Shown here: in pieces, positions 15,405 through 24,856 of the stretch
Position numbering within the stretch: the stretch's first letter is position 1
Layout: each line of letters starts with the position of its first letter
NCBI RefSeq assembly: GCF_042666235.1
Contig: NZ_JBHTFQ010000006.1
Coordinates: forward strand, 62,001-126,000
Source: Halodurantibacterium daqingensis
GTDB taxonomy: Bacteria > Pseudomonadota > Alphaproteobacteria > Rhodobacterales > Rhodobacteraceae
Direction: 5' to 3'
DNA length: 64,000 bases
Notes under the pieces: model-generated
Databases searched by the model: none
Seen by the model: only the letters and a program-made list of their open reading frames with translations
What the model was told of the DNA's origin: nothing
Program-made: the position numbers and the translations under genes

Positions 15405-16898
15405 ATGAACCACTCCGATACCCTTGCCGCCTGCGGCTTTTCCGATGCCGAGCTGACGGCGGGCGATCTGGTCGTGACCTCGCCGATCGACGGGGCCGAG
15501 GTTGCGCGCCTTGCCCAGACCGGCGCGCAGGACATGGCCGCCGTCATCGCCGCTTCGCAGGCCGCCTTCCGCCAATGGCGCGAGGTTCCCGCCCCCCGGC
15601 GCGGCGAACTGGTGCGCCTTCTGGGCGAGGAACTGCGCGCCGCGAAAGAGCCGCTGGGCGCGCTGGTCACCCTTGAGGCCGGCAAGATCATCAGCGAAGG
15701 CCTGGGCGAAGTGCAGGAGATGATCGACATCTGCGACTTCGCCGTGGGCCTCTCGCGCCAGCTTTACGGCCTCACCATCGCCTCGGAACGCCCCGGTCAC
15801 CGGATGATGGAGACATGGCACCCGATGGGTCCCTGCGGCGTCATTTCGGCCTTCAACTTCCCGGTGGCGGTCTGGTCGTGGAACGCGGCGCTCGCGCTGG
15901 TCTGCGGCGATCCGGTGATCTGGAAACCCTCCGAAAAAACCCCGCTGACGGCCCTCGCGACGATGAAGATCATGCAGCGTGCGCTGGACCGGTTCGGCGA
16001 TGCGCCCGAAGGGCTGGTGCAGCTTGTCATCGGCGGCCCCGAGGTGGGCGAAGCGCTGGTCGCCTCGAAGGACGTGCCGATCATTTCGGCCACCGGATCG
16101 ACCCGGATGGGACGGATCGTCGGGCCGAAGGTCGCTGAACGCTTTGGCCGTTCGATCCTCGAACTCGGCGGCAACAATGCGATGATCGTCGCCCCTTCCG
16201 CCGATCTGGACATGGCCGTGCGGGCCATCGTCTTTTCCGCCGTCGGCACCTGCGGACAGCGCTGCACCTCGCTTCGGCGGCTGATCGTGCACGAAAGCAT
16301 CCGCGAGGATCTGGTGGCCCGGCTGGTCAAGGCCTATGCCAGCCTGCCGATCGGCGATCCCCGTGTGGCCGGCACGCTGATCGGCCCGCTGGTTGACGCG
16401 GCGGCGCGCGACCGGATGCAGGCGATGCTGGAGCGCGCCCGCGCCGAAGGCGGCACCGTGCATGGCGGCGAAACGGTCGAGGGCGTCACGGGCGGCACCT
16501 ATGTCACCCCGGCCATCGTCGAGATGCCCGGCCAGACCGACACGGTGCGCGAGGAAACCTTTGCCCCGATCCTCTATGTCCTGAGCTATTCGGATCTGGA
16601 CGAGGCCATCGCCCTGCAGAACGACGTGCCGCAGGGCCTGTCGTCCTGCATCTTCACGCTGAACCTGCGCGAGGCCGAGACCTTCCTGTCGGCCGTGGGC
16701 TCGGACTGCGGCATTGCCAATGTCAACATCGGCCCCTCGGGCGCCGAGATCGGCGGGGCCTTTGGCGGCGAGAAGGAGACCGGTGGCGGGCGCGAAAGCG
16801 GCTCGGACGCCTGGAAGGGCTATATGCGCCGCCAGACCAATACGGTGAACTACTCGGCGCAGCTTCCGCTCGCGCAGGGCGTCAAGTTCGACATCTGA
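15405..16898 (+). CDS. amaB: aldehyde dehydrogenase, alpha-aminoadipic semialdehyde (ALDH7) type
   Basis: A 497-residue NAD(P) aldehyde dehydrogenase of the ALDH7 type, which oxidises alpha-aminoadipic semialdehyde (piperideine-6-carboxylate) to aminoadipate. Seen are FNFPVAVWSWNAALAL, the catalytic glutamate in LELGGNNAMIV, the catalytic cysteine in GTCGQRCTSLRRL and the C-terminal GGEKETGGGRESGSDAW. The neighbours gcdH and a saccharopine-dehydrogenase-family gene support a lysine-catabolic role. The ATG is preceded by AGGGAGAC, and the gene ends in a strong terminator. The symbol is by family and context. Confidence 0.85.
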   Translation: MNHSDTLAACGFSDAELTAGDLVVTSPIDGAEVARLAQTGAQDMAAVIAASQAAFRQWREVPAPRRGELVRLLGEELRAAKEPLGALVTLEAGKIISEGLGEVQEMIDICDFAVGLSRQLYGLTIASERPGHRMMETWHPMGPCGVISAFNFPVAVWSWNAALALVCGDPVIWKPSEKTPLTALATMKIMQRALDRFGDAPEGLVQLVIGGPEVGEALVASKDVPIISATGSTRMGRIVGPKVAERFGRSILELGGNNAMIVAPSADLDMAVRAIVFSAVGTCGQRCTSLRRLIVHESIREDLVARLVKAYASLPIGDPRVAGTLIGPLVDAAARDRMQAMLERARAEGGTVHGGETVEGVTGGTYVTPAIVEMPGQTDTVREETFAPILYVLSYSDLDEAIALQNDVPQGLSSCIFTLNLREAETFLSAVGSDCGIANVNIGPSGAEIGGAFGGEKETGGGRESGSDAWKGYMRRQTNTVNYSAQLPLAQGVKFDI

Positions 16899-16920
16899 AA
16901 CAATGACCCGACTTTCGGCG

Positions 16921-16948
16921 GAAGGGCCCCTTTCGGGGCCCTTCTTCC
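16921..16948 (+). terminator. terminator after gcdH-amaB
   Basis: A perfect 10-bp stem (16921-16930 with 16935-16944) closes a 4-base loop (tttc), followed by ttcttcc. It ends the gcdH-amaB transcript 22 bases after the amaB stop. The T-run is short, but the stem is very stable. Confidence 0.8.
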
Positions 16949-17114
16949 ATCGTCGCGCTGCGCGTCATGAGCATCGGCCAGGCATGGTGTTCTGCCGGTT
17001 GAGATCAGCAATCATTGCCAGCGATTCATTCAGCGCCTCGACCTCGGCGGCTGCGACTGTGCCTCTGCCGCTTCGGGCACTTGCCCCGCCCGCCGGGCCG
17101 ATCCGCAGAACCCC

Positions 17115-18218
17115 TCAGGCAGCGCGATCCAGCGCCGTCACCTCTCCGGGCGCATAGTGGCGGCCGAACTCGGTCGCCATGAACTCGGGCAATTGCACCT
17201 GTTCCTGGGCAACGAAACCCTGCCCCGGCAGCTTGCCGCTGCGCACCAGATCCACCGCGCCGCAGACGCCAGCCGCCGTTGTCACCTGAATGGCGCTGAA
17301 CCTCTGCCCACCGATCATCTGGCCCAGCGACTTGTTCAGGAACGACTGTTCGCGCAGCACCCCGTCGCGCAGCCCGGTTGCGGTGCAGAACACGATCACA
17401 ACGTCCTGATCCGTGCGCGGCAGCGCCGTTTCAAACACTTCCTTCATCAGGTCGCGGCGACGCTCCAACCCCAGATCGCTCAGCAAAAGGCGCAGGATGT
17501 CGCGGTGGCCGGGATAGCGGATCGTGCGATAGGACAGCCGCCGCACCCGGCCCTCCAGCGTTTCGCACAGCGTGCCGAGCCCGCCCGAGGTGTTGAAACA
17601 TTCGTATTCCGACCCGTCCAGCGCGAAGCGTTCGTGATCCTCCAGCGGCGCGGTCTTGATGCGCTGGCCAGCAACGATCGCATCGCAGGGATTGCAGTAT
17701 TCGTTGATAAGCCCGTCGGTGGACCAGGTAAGGTTGTATTTCAAGGCATTCGTCGGGAACAGTGGCAGCGCCCCCACCCGCAGAGACAGGGTATCAAGCG
17801 CGTCGAACTGCCCCGCAAGATGCGCCCCGACGATACCTACGAAGCCCGGCGCAAGGCCGCATTGCGGCATCAGAACCGTGCCCGCGTCCTGCGCAAGCGC
17901 GCGAACGGCTTCGGTGCCGGCGACATCCTCGGTCAGATCGAAGTAATGCGCACCAGCCGCCTTTGCCGCCGCCGCGATGGTGGGCGTCAGGAAGAAGGGC
18001 GCGGCACTGATGACGGCATCGAAGCCGGTCAGCACCCTGGCAAGCCCTGCCGGATCGGCGGCATCAACCGCCAGCGTCGGCCAGCCGGCCCCGGCCGCCC
18101 GATGAAGCGCCCGCGCATCCTGATCGGCCATGGTGACGCGATAGCGCCCCGAGGCCCCCAGCATCGTGGCGATGCACTGCCCGATATTCCCCGCGCCGAC
18201 GATACAGATATGCCACAT
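17115..18218 (-). CDS. saccharopine dehydrogenase family protein
   Basis: A 367-residue NAD(P)-dependent oxidoreductase with an N-terminal Rossmann motif (CIVGAGNIGQCIA near residue 5). The saccharopine reductase/dehydrogenase core follows: QCGLAPGFVGI near 118, ALKYNLTWSTDGLINEY near 165 and RYPGHRDILR. The likely reaction is saccharopine to glutamate plus aminoadipic semialdehyde, feeding the neighbouring ALDH7-type enzyme and, further on, glutaryl-CoA dehydrogenase. No lysine-ketoglutarate reductase gene is seen in the window. It is divergent from the M19 dipeptidase gene. Confidence 0.85.
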   Translation of the reverse strand: MWHICIVGAGNIGQCIATMLGASGRYRVTMADQDARALHRAAGAGWPTLAVDAADPAGLARVLTGFDAVISAAPFFLTPTIAAAAKAAGAHYFDLTEDVAGTEAVRALAQDAGTVLMPQCGLAPGFVGIVGAHLAGQFDALDTLSLRVGALPLFPTNALKYNLTWSTDGLINEYCNPCDAIVAGQRIKTAPLEDHERFALDGSEYECFNTSGGLGTLCETLEGRVRRLSYRTIRYPGHRDILRLLLSDLGLERRRDLMKEVFETALPRTDQDVVIVFCTATGLRDGVLREQSFLNKSLGQMIGGQRFSAIQVTTAAGVCGAVDLVRSGKLPGQGFVAQEQVQLPEFMATEFGRHYAPGEVTALDRAA

Positions 18219-18262
18219 CCCTGCTCTCCTTTGTGGTTTCTGGGATCATGATCTGCCGCATC

Positions 18263-18291
18263 CCGGCGTTTCGCATCATGCAGAACGCCGG
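18263..18291. promoter_or_regulatory. inverted repeat between saccharopine dehydrogenase and dipeptidase genes
   Basis: Arms ccggcgtt (18263-18270) and aacgccgg (18284-18291) are separated by 13 bases containing gcatcatgc, with partial outer complementarity (gcat/atgc). It lies in the 208-base divergent region, 45 bases from the saccharopine dehydrogenase start, and looks like a regulator-binding site. The binding protein is unknown. Confidence 0.45.
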
Positions 18292-18426
18292 TATGCGTGG
18301 CAGAGGCCGGCATTTTGCCGGTCAGCCGCGTCATTATGCCGACGCAACGCGGTGCCCGCTCCGATGGCTTTCAATGCGCGGGCAAGCGGGTTACCACTGC
18401 ACGACAGGCAGAGCCAGGGAGAGAAG

Positions 18427-19464
18427 ATGACCGAGTTTCCGGTATTTGACGGACATAACGACCTTCTGCTGCATCTCTGGCTGTCAGGAGATCGCGCCGG
18501 CGACGGGTTCTTTGACGGCCGCGCCGGCCATCTGGATCTGCCGCGCGCCCGCGCGGGGGGCTTTGCGGGGGGCTTCTTTGCCAGCTGGATCCCCAACCCC
18601 GAGGATCTGCCCGAACCCGAAAACCTTGCCGCCGCCGTCAGCTATCCGGGGTTGGAGCCGAACCGCGCCGCCCGGATCAGCCTGCAGATGATGGGCATCC
18701 TGCGCCGCATGGAACGTGCCCGCCCCGATGCGCTGCAGGTCTGCACCAGCGCCGCCGACATCGAGGCCGCCCGGTCGCGCGGCGCCATCGCCGCCATCAT
18801 GCATCTGGAAGGCTGCGAGGGGATCGGCCCCGATCTGGACGAGCTGCACCTGTTCCACGCCGCGGGCCTGCGCTCGCTCGGGCCGGTCTGGGCGCGGGAA
18901 ACGATCTTTGCCCATGGGGTGCCGTTCCGCTTTGGCGTCACCCCCGATATCGGCCCGGGCCTCACCGACGCCGGCCGCCGGCTGGTGCGGGAATGCGGGG
19001 CGCTGGGCATACTGGTAGACCTGAGCCACCTGAACGAGGCCGGGTTCTGGGACGTCGCAAGGATCAGCGACCGCCCGCTGGTGGCCACCCATAGCAATGT
19101 CCATGCGCTCTGCCCCATGACGCGCAACCTGACCGACCGCCAGCTTGACGCCATCGCCGAGAGCAAGGGCCTGGTCGGCCTGAACTTTGCCACCAGTTTC
19201 CTGCGCGCCGATGGGCGCAAGGATGCCGAGACATCGCTTGACGTGCCGATCGCGCATCTGGCCTACCTGCTGGACAAGCTGGGCGAAGACGGCGTGGCGC
19301 TGGGATCGGATTTCGACGGCGCGCAGATCCCTTCGGCCATCGGCTCGGTGGCGGGGCTTCCGGCACTGATCGATGCCATGCGCAAGGCGGGTTTCGGCGA
19401 CCCGCTGATCCGGCGCATCTGCTGGGACAACTGGCTTGGCCTCATCGGGCGGGTGATTGGCTAG
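18427..19464 (+). CDS. membrane dipeptidase (peptidase M19)
   Basis: A 345-residue renal-dipeptidase-family zinc hydrolase. The metal ligands are visible: HND in FDGHNDLLLHL near residue 7, HLEGCEGIG near 128, ATHSNVHAL near 221 and LGSDFDGAQIP near 292. It probably cleaves dipeptides or related amide substrates; no signal peptide is seen, so it is probably cytoplasmic. The ATG follows GGGAGAAG. Its position beside amino-acid catabolic genes fits supply of amino acids from dipeptides, but the substrate is not shown by sequence. Confidence 0.85.
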   Translation: MTEFPVFDGHNDLLLHLWLSGDRAGDGFFDGRAGHLDLPRARAGGFAGGFFASWIPNPEDLPEPENLAAAVSYPGLEPNRAARISLQMMGILRRMERARPDALQVCTSAADIEAARSRGAIAAIMHLEGCEGIGPDLDELHLFHAAGLRSLGPVWARETIFAHGVPFRFGVTPDIGPGLTDAGRRLVRECGALGILVDLSHLNEAGFWDVARISDRPLVATHSNVHALCPMTRNLTDRQLDAIAESKGLVGLNFATSFLRADGRKDAETSLDVPIAHLAYLLDKLGEDGVALGSDFDGAQIPSAIGSVAGLPALIDAMRKAGFGDPLIRRICWDNWLGLIGRVIG

Positions 19465-19555
19465 AGTTCTTCGTATACCACGGCATACCTGCCTTTCATA
19501 CCGCTACGTAATGCGCTAAGGAACCGCCAGACGAGTCATCCAAGCGGAGAGGCAC

Positions 19556-20770
19556 ATGACCAAGATCAAGGTAGAGAACCCCGTCGTCGAGCTTGACGGC
19601 GACGAGATGACCCGGATCATCTGGGATTTCATCAAGAAGAAACTGATCCTGCCCTATCTGGACATCAACCTCAAATACTACGACCTCGGCATCGAGGAAC
19701 GCGACCGCACCGATGACCAGATCACCATCGATGCCGCCAATGCGATCAAGCAATATGGCGTGGGCGTGAAATGTGCCACCATCACCCCGGACGAAGCCCG
19801 GGTCGAGGAATTCGGCCTCAAGCAGATGTGGCGCTCGCCCAACGGGACGATCCGCAACATCCTGGGCGGCGTGATCTTCCGCGAACCGATCATCTGCAAG
19901 AACGTGCCGCGCCTTGTGCCCGGCTGGACACAGCCGATCGTCGTGGGCCGCCACGCCTTCGGCGACCAGTATCGCGCCACCGATTTCCGCTTTCCGGGCA
20001 AGGGCAAGCTGACGATCAAGTTCGTCGGCGAGGATGGCACGGTGATCGAGAAGGAAGTGTTCGACGCGCCCGGCGCCGGTGTGACCATGGCGATGTACAA
20101 CCTCGACCAGTCGATCATCGACTTTGCCCGCGCCTCGATGAACTATGGTCTGGTCAAGGGCTGGCCGGTCTATCTCTCGACCAAGAACACCATCCTCAAG
20201 GCCTATGACGGCCGCTTCAAGGACCTGTTCCAGAAGGTCTATGACGAAGAATTCGCCGACAAGTTCAAGGCGGCCGGCATCACCTATGAACACCGGCTGA
20301 TCGACGACATGGTGGCCTCGGCGCTGAAATGGTCGGGCGGCTATGTCTGGGCCTGCAAGAACTATGACGGCGACGTGCAGTCGGATACCGTGGCGCAGGG
20401 TTTCGGCTCGCTCGGCCTGATGACCTCGGTGCTGATGACGCCGGATGGCAAGACGGTCGAGGCCGAGGCCGCGCATGGCACCGTGACCCGTCACTACCGT
20501 CAGCACCAGCAGGGCAAGGAGACCTCCACGAACTCGATCGCGTCGATCTATGCCTGGACGGGCGGGCTGAAGCACCGCGCCACGCTGGACAACAACGAGG
20601 CGCTGATGACCTTCGCCAACACGCTTGAACGCGTGACGGTGCAGGCGGTCGAGGACGGTTTCATGACCAAGGACCTCGCGCTGCTGGTCGGCCCGGATCA
20701 GAAATGGCTCACCACGATGGGCTACCTGGAAAAGGTGGACGAATATCTGAACAAGGCGCTTGCTGGCTGA
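19556..20770 (+). CDS. icd: NADP-dependent isocitrate dehydrogenase
   Basis: A 404-residue enzyme of the TCA cycle converting isocitrate to 2-oxoglutarate with NADP. It is the eukaryote-like IDH type common in alphaproteobacteria, as shown by VELDGDEMTRIIWDFIKK near the N-terminus, RSPNGTIRNILGG, QSDTVAQGFGSLGLM and EAAHGTVTRHYRQHQ. The ATG follows GGAGAGGC. A strong terminator lies 46 bases after the stop, so it is probably monocistronic. Confidence 0.96.
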   Translation: MTKIKVENPVVELDGDEMTRIIWDFIKKKLILPYLDINLKYYDLGIEERDRTDDQITIDAANAIKQYGVGVKCATITPDEARVEEFGLKQMWRSPNGTIRNILGGVIFREPIICKNVPRLVPGWTQPIVVGRHAFGDQYRATDFRFPGKGKLTIKFVGEDGTVIEKEVFDAPGAGVTMAMYNLDQSIIDFARASMNYGLVKGWPVYLSTKNTILKAYDGRFKDLFQKVYDEEFADKFKAAGITYEHRLIDDMVASALKWSGGYVWACKNYDGDVQSDTVAQGFGSLGLMTSVLMTPDGKTVEAEAAHGTVTRHYRQHQQGKETSTNSIASIYAWTGGLKHRATLDNNEALMTFANTLERVTVQAVEDGFMTKDLALLVGPDQKWLTTMGYLEKVDEYLNKALAG

Positions 20771-20816
20771 CAGGCCCGCGCCATCCCGGAGCGCAACGCC
20801 CGGGACCAGAATGCAC

Positions 20817-20842
20817 AGGCGCGCCCTCGGGCGCGCCTTTTC
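20817..20842 (+). terminator. rho-independent terminator of icd
   Basis: A 9-bp stem (20817-20825 with 20830-20838) with a 4-base ctcg loop is followed by a T-run through 20842. Confidence 0.9.
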
Positions 20843-21088
20843 TGTCGCCCCATCCCCACCTCGGTGCAGAACGCGTGCACAAGGGCCACGCGGGCCGGTC
20901 ATGCCTCGCGACCGCGCAGATGCGCGGCGGCCCGGCCGGTGGAACCGCAACGACCCGGGCGGGGCAACGGGCGTCCGGCCCCTCTGCGCCGGCGGCAGAG
21001 GCGGCGTGGTCGCCCGGACGCCCGAATGCAGGGTTCCTGTGACAAAAGGCCACTGGAATCCCGCGCGGCTTCGGTGCATTGGCAGGCC

Positions 21089-21700
21089 ATGACCGAACCG
21101 CAGAAAACCGCGCGACATTCCTGGCTGGACGACATGCAGGGCCTTCTGTTCGGCGTCACCATGTGCGCCTTCGGCCTGGCGATCCTGACCGAGGCGGGAT
21201 TCGTCACCGGGCAGACGGCGGGGCTTGCGGTGCTGATCGGCTATGCGACGGGCTGGGATTTCGGCCCGGTGTTCTTCGCGATCAACCTGCCGTTCTACGC
21301 GCTCGCGCTGCGGCGCATGGGGCTGCGCTTCACGCTCAAGACCTTTGCCGCCGTGGCGCTCCTGTCGGTGCTGACCACGCTCCTGCCCCGGATGATCGCC
21401 TTCGAACACCTGTCGCCCGCTGCGGCGGCGGTGCTGTTCGGACTGGTTTCGGGGGCCGGGCTGCTTGCGCTGTTCCGGCATGGGGCAAGCCTGGGCGGCG
21501 TCGGCATCGTGGCGCTGTATCTTCAGGATCGCACCGGTTTTCGCGCGGGCTACGCGCAGCTTCTGTTCGACATCATGGTCTTTGGCGCCGCCCTTCTGGT
21601 GATGGAACCGGCGGCAGTGGGCTGGTCGCTCCTGGGGGCGGCGGTGCTCAATCTCGTGATCGCTGTCAATCACCGCCGGGACCGCTATATCGCGACCTGA
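21089..21700 (+). CDS. YitT family membrane protein
   Basis: A 203-residue integral membrane protein with about five hydrophobic helices (for example LLFGVTMCAFGLAIL, GPVFFAINLPFYALAL, AVLFGLVSGAGLLALF). It carries the YitT-like pattern of glycine-rich turns (TGQTAGLAVLIGY, GASLGGVGIVALYLQD). The function of the family is unclear. The start MTEPQKT was taken because upstream open frame is low-complexity spacer; the ribosome binding site is weak. It stands alone between the icd terminator and typA. Confidence 0.75.
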   Translation: MTEPQKTARHSWLDDMQGLLFGVTMCAFGLAILTEAGFVTGQTAGLAVLIGYATGWDFGPVFFAINLPFYALALRRMGLRFTLKTFAAVALLSVLTTLLPRMIAFEHLSPAAAAVLFGLVSGAGLLALFRHGASLGGVGIVALYLQDRTGFRAGYAQLLFDIMVFGAALLVMEPAAVGWSLLGAAVLNLVIAVNHRRDRYIAT

Positions 21701-21769
21701 GCCCGTTGGGGCTGGATTTTGCGGGCATTCTCGGATAATCGCGGCGGCGCAGCATAAAAGGCAGACCCT

Positions 21770-23590
21770 ATGGACCTTCGCAATATCGCGATCATCGCGC
21801 ACGTTGACCACGGCAAAACAACCCTGGTGGACGAGCTTCTGAAACAATCCGGTGCGTTTCGCGACAATCAGGCCGTGGCCGAGCGGGCAATGGATTCGAA
21901 CGATATCGAGCGCGAGCGCGGCATCACGATCCTTGCGAAATGCACCTCGCTCGAATGGGGCGGCAAGCGGATCAACATCGTCGATACCCCCGGCCACGCC
22001 GATTTCGGCGGCGAGGTCGAACGCATCCTGAACATGGTCGATGGCGTGGTGCTGCTGGTCGATGCTGCCGAAGGCCCGATGCCGCAGACGAAATTCGTGA
22101 CCTCCAAGGCGCTGGCGCTGGGGCTGCGCCCGATCGTGGTGCTGAACAAGGTCGACAAGCCCGATGCCGAACCCGACCGCGCGCTGGATGAGGTGTTCGA
22201 CCTTTTCGCCAACCTTGGTGCGACGGACGAACAGCTTGATTTTCCGGTGCTTTACGCCTCGGGCCGGTCCGGCTGGGCGGATGAGGAACTGGACGGCCCG
22301 CGCAAGGATCTTTCGGCGCTTTACGATCTGGTGGTGCGCCATGTGCCGGAACCGAAGCAGATCGCGCACCGGTCCGAGCCCTTCCGGATGCTGGCCACAA
22401 CGCTTTCCGCCGACCCGTTCATCGGCCGCATCCTGACCGGCCGTGTCGAGAGTGGCACGCTCAAGGTCGGCGAAACGCTCAAGGCGCTGTCGCGCGACGG
22501 CGAGCGGATCGAGCAGTTCCGCGTGACCAAGATCCTCGCTTTCCGCGGTCTGGGCCAGCAGCCCATCGACGCCGCCGAAGCGGGCGACATCGTGACCATC
22601 GCCGGCATGAGCAAGGCGACCGTGGCCGACACGCTCTGCGCGCCCGAGATCGACGTGCCGCTGCCGGCGCAGCCGATCGACCCGCCGACCATCTCGGTCA
22701 CCTTCGGCATCAACGATTCGCCCCTGGCCGGCAAGGACGGCAACAAGGTGCAGTCGCGCGTCATCCGCGACCGCCTGATGAAGGAAGCCGAGGTCAACGT
22801 CGCGATCAAGATCAGCGACACCCCCGGCGGCGAGGCCTTCGAGGTCGCGGGCCGCGGCGAATTGCAGATGGGCGTGCTGATCGAGAACATGCGCCGCGAA
22901 GGGTTCGAGCTGTCGATCTCGCGCCCGCGCGTTCTGTTCCGCGAGGAAGACGGCCAGCGGCTGGAGCCGATCGAGGAAGTCACCATCGACGTGGATGACG
23001 AATATTCCGGCGCGGTGATCGAGAAACTGACCGGCGCGCGCAAGGGCGACCTGGTCGAGATGAAACCCGCAGGCGCCGGCAAGACCCGGATCATCGCCCA
23101 TGTGCCCTCGCGCGGGCTGATCGGCTATCACGGCGAGTTCCTGACCGACACGCGCGGCACCGGCGTCCTGAACCGCGTGTTCCACGAATGGGCGCCGCAC
23201 AAGGGGCCGATCCAGGGCCGCCGCCAGGGCGTGCTGATCTCGATGGAGAACGGCGTTTCGGTGGGCTATGCGCTCTGGAACCTCGAGGAGCGCGGCAAGC
23301 TGTTCATCGGCGCGCAGGAACAGGTCTATGAGGGGATGATCATCGGCGAACATTCCCGCGACAACGACCTTGAGGTGAACCCGCTCAAGGGCAAGAAGCT
23401 CACGAACATCCGCGCCTCCGGCACGGATGAGGCGGTGCGGCTGACGACCCCGGTGCGGTTCAGCCTGGAAGAGGCCATCGCCTATATCGACGATGACGAA
23501 CTGGTCGAGGTGACGCCCAAGTCGATCCGCCTGCGCAAGCGGTTCCTTGACCCGCATGAACGCAAGCGTCAGGCCAAGGCGGCAAGCTGA
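21770..23590 (+). CDS. typA: translational GTPase TypA/BipA
   Basis: A 606-residue ribosome-associated GTPase of full family length. G1 reads AHVDHGKTTLVDELL, G3 DTPGHADFGGEVERIL, and G4 NKVDKPDAEPDR. These are followed by EF-G-like beta-barrel and C-terminal domains (GRGELQMGVLIENMRREG, SRGLIGYHGEFLTDTRG). It assists ribosome assembly and stress adaptation. A strong terminator follows. Confidence 0.96.
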   Translation: MDLRNIAIIAHVDHGKTTLVDELLKQSGAFRDNQAVAERAMDSNDIERERGITILAKCTSLEWGGKRINIVDTPGHADFGGEVERILNMVDGVVLLVDAAEGPMPQTKFVTSKALALGLRPIVVLNKVDKPDAEPDRALDEVFDLFANLGATDEQLDFPVLYASGRSGWADEELDGPRKDLSALYDLVVRHVPEPKQIAHRSEPFRMLATTLSADPFIGRILTGRVESGTLKVGETLKALSRDGERIEQFRVTKILAFRGLGQQPIDAAEAGDIVTIAGMSKATVADTLCAPEIDVPLPAQPIDPPTISVTFGINDSPLAGKDGNKVQSRVIRDRLMKEAEVNVAIKISDTPGGEAFEVAGRGELQMGVLIENMRREGFELSISRPRVLFREEDGQRLEPIEEVTIDVDDEYSGAVIEKLTGARKGDLVEMKPAGAGKTRIIAHVPSRGLIGYHGEFLTDTRGTGVLNRVFHEWAPHKGPIQGRRQGVLISMENGVSVGYALWNLEERGKLFIGAQEQVYEGMIIGEHSRDNDLEVNPLKGKKLTNIRASGTDEAVRLTTPVRFSLEEAIAYIDDDELVEVTPKSIRLRKRFLDPHERKRQAKAAS

Positions 23591-23595
23591 CAGGA

Positions 23596-23619
23596 GGGCG
23601 GGGGTTTCCCCGCCCTTTT
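23596..23619 (+). terminator. terminator of typA
   Basis: An 8-bp stem (23596-23603 with 23608-23615) with loop gttt is followed by tttt. The convergent M20 gene ends at 23628, so the hairpin may serve both directions. Confidence 0.88.
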
Positions 23620-23627
23620 CCGTTCGA

Positions 23628-24791
23628 TCAGCCCGCGGGCTGGGCGCGTTCGACCAGCCGCGCGAAAAAGCTCGCCCCCACCGGCGCAACCTCGTCGTTG
23701 AAATCGAAGCCGGGGTGGTGCAATCCCGGCCCCTCCCCCTGCCCGAGGAACAGATAGGCGCCCGGACGCTGTTCCAGCATGTAGGAAAAGTCCTCGGCCC
23801 CCATCTCGCGCGAGGCCTCGGCCTCGACCGCTGCGGCGCCCGAGATTTCGCGCGCGACCTCGGCGGCAAAGGCGGCGCGTGAGGGATCGTTGATCGTGGC
23901 CGGATAGCCCAGCTGATAATCCAGCCGCGCCGTAACGCCATAGGCGGCGGCGGTGCCCTCGACCAGTTCGGCAAAGCGGCGCTGGACCATTGCCTGCACC
24001 TCCTTGTCGAAGGTGCGGATCGTGGCGCAGAACCAGGCCTCGTCGGGGATGACATTGTCGGCGGTGCCCGCATGGATCTGCGTGACCGAGATCACCAGAT
24101 CCCTGGTCGCCATGTGGTTGCGGCTGACGATGGTCTGCACCGCACTGATCATCGCCAGCGCCGCCACGATCGGATCGGCGGTTTCATGCGGCATGGCGCC
24201 GTGACCGCCGCGCCCCGTGACATGGACCCAAGCCGTATCGACTGCAGCCATGATCGGGCCCGGCGTCGTCACGAAATGCCCCGCAGGCGTGTTGGGCGAG
24301 GTGTGCAGGGCAAAGACCTGCGTAATGCCGAACCGGTCCAGAACCCCCTCGCGCACCATCACCCCTGCGCCGCCGCCGCCCTCTTCCGCCGGCTGGAAGA
24401 TCAGCGCGACCCGACCCGAGAAGTTGCGGGTTTCCGCCAGATACCGCGCAGCGCCCAGCAGCATCGTCACATGGCCGTCGTGGCCACAGGCATGCATTTT
24501 CCCCGGCACGGTCGAGGCATGGGGCAGCCCGGTCGCTTCCGACATCGGCAGCGCATCCATGTCGGCGCGCAGACCGATCGTTGGGCCATCGCCCTGCCCG
24601 TTGATGATCGCGATGATCCCGGACTCGGCGATCCCGCGATGGATTTCGTCAACGCCGAAACTCTCCAGCCGGGCCGCGATGAAATCGGCCGTCTGGTGGC
24701 AGTCGAACTGCAGTTCGGGGTGCTGGTGCAGATGGCGGCGCCAGGTCTTCATCTCCTCCGAGAAATCGGCAATACGGTTGAGAACGGGCAT
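23628..24791 (-). CDS. M20 family amidohydrolase (aminoacylase/hippurate hydrolase type)
   Basis: A 387-residue zinc amidohydrolase of the M20D type. Typical segments are RHLHQHPELQFD near residue 19, LRADMDALPM near 71, HACGHDGHVTMLLGAA near 97 and FQPAEEGGGGAGVM near 131. It probably hydrolyses N-acyl amino acids or similar amides. AAGGAG lies 6 bases before the ATG at 24791; an adjacent in-frame ATG is at 24794 and spaced less well. It is convergent with typA and divergent from mazG, with 65 bases between starts. Confidence 0.88.
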   Translation of the reverse strand: MPVLNRIADFSEEMKTWRRHLHQHPELQFDCHQTADFIAARLESFGVDEIHRGIAESGIIAIINGQGDGPTIGLRADMDALPMSEATGLPHASTVPGKMHACGHDGHVTMLLGAARYLAETRNFSGRVALIFQPAEEGGGGAGVMVREGVLDRFGITQVFALHTSPNTPAGHFVTTPGPIMAAVDTAWVHVTGRGGHGAMPHETADPIVAALAMISAVQTIVSRNHMATRDLVISVTQIHAGTADNVIPDEAWFCATIRTFDKEVQAMVQRRFAELVEGTAAAYGVTARLDYQLGYPATINDPSRAAFAAEVAREISGAAAVEAEASREMGAEDFSYMLEQRPGAYLFLGQGEGPGLHHPGFDFNDEVAPVGASFFARLVERAQPAG

Positions 24792-24856
24792 CATGGACTC
24801 CTTGGCGCTTTCCCGGGATTGTGCCGCCAGATGACCGCAAAACGGAAGGCGCCGCA

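Noticed and set aside
19496..24073. A 4.6-kb continuous open frame on the minus strand
   Set aside because: It runs antisense through icd, the YitT gene and typA and into the M20 gene. Long antisense frames are expected opposite high G+C genes, and its translation is His/Gly/Arg-rich with no domain.
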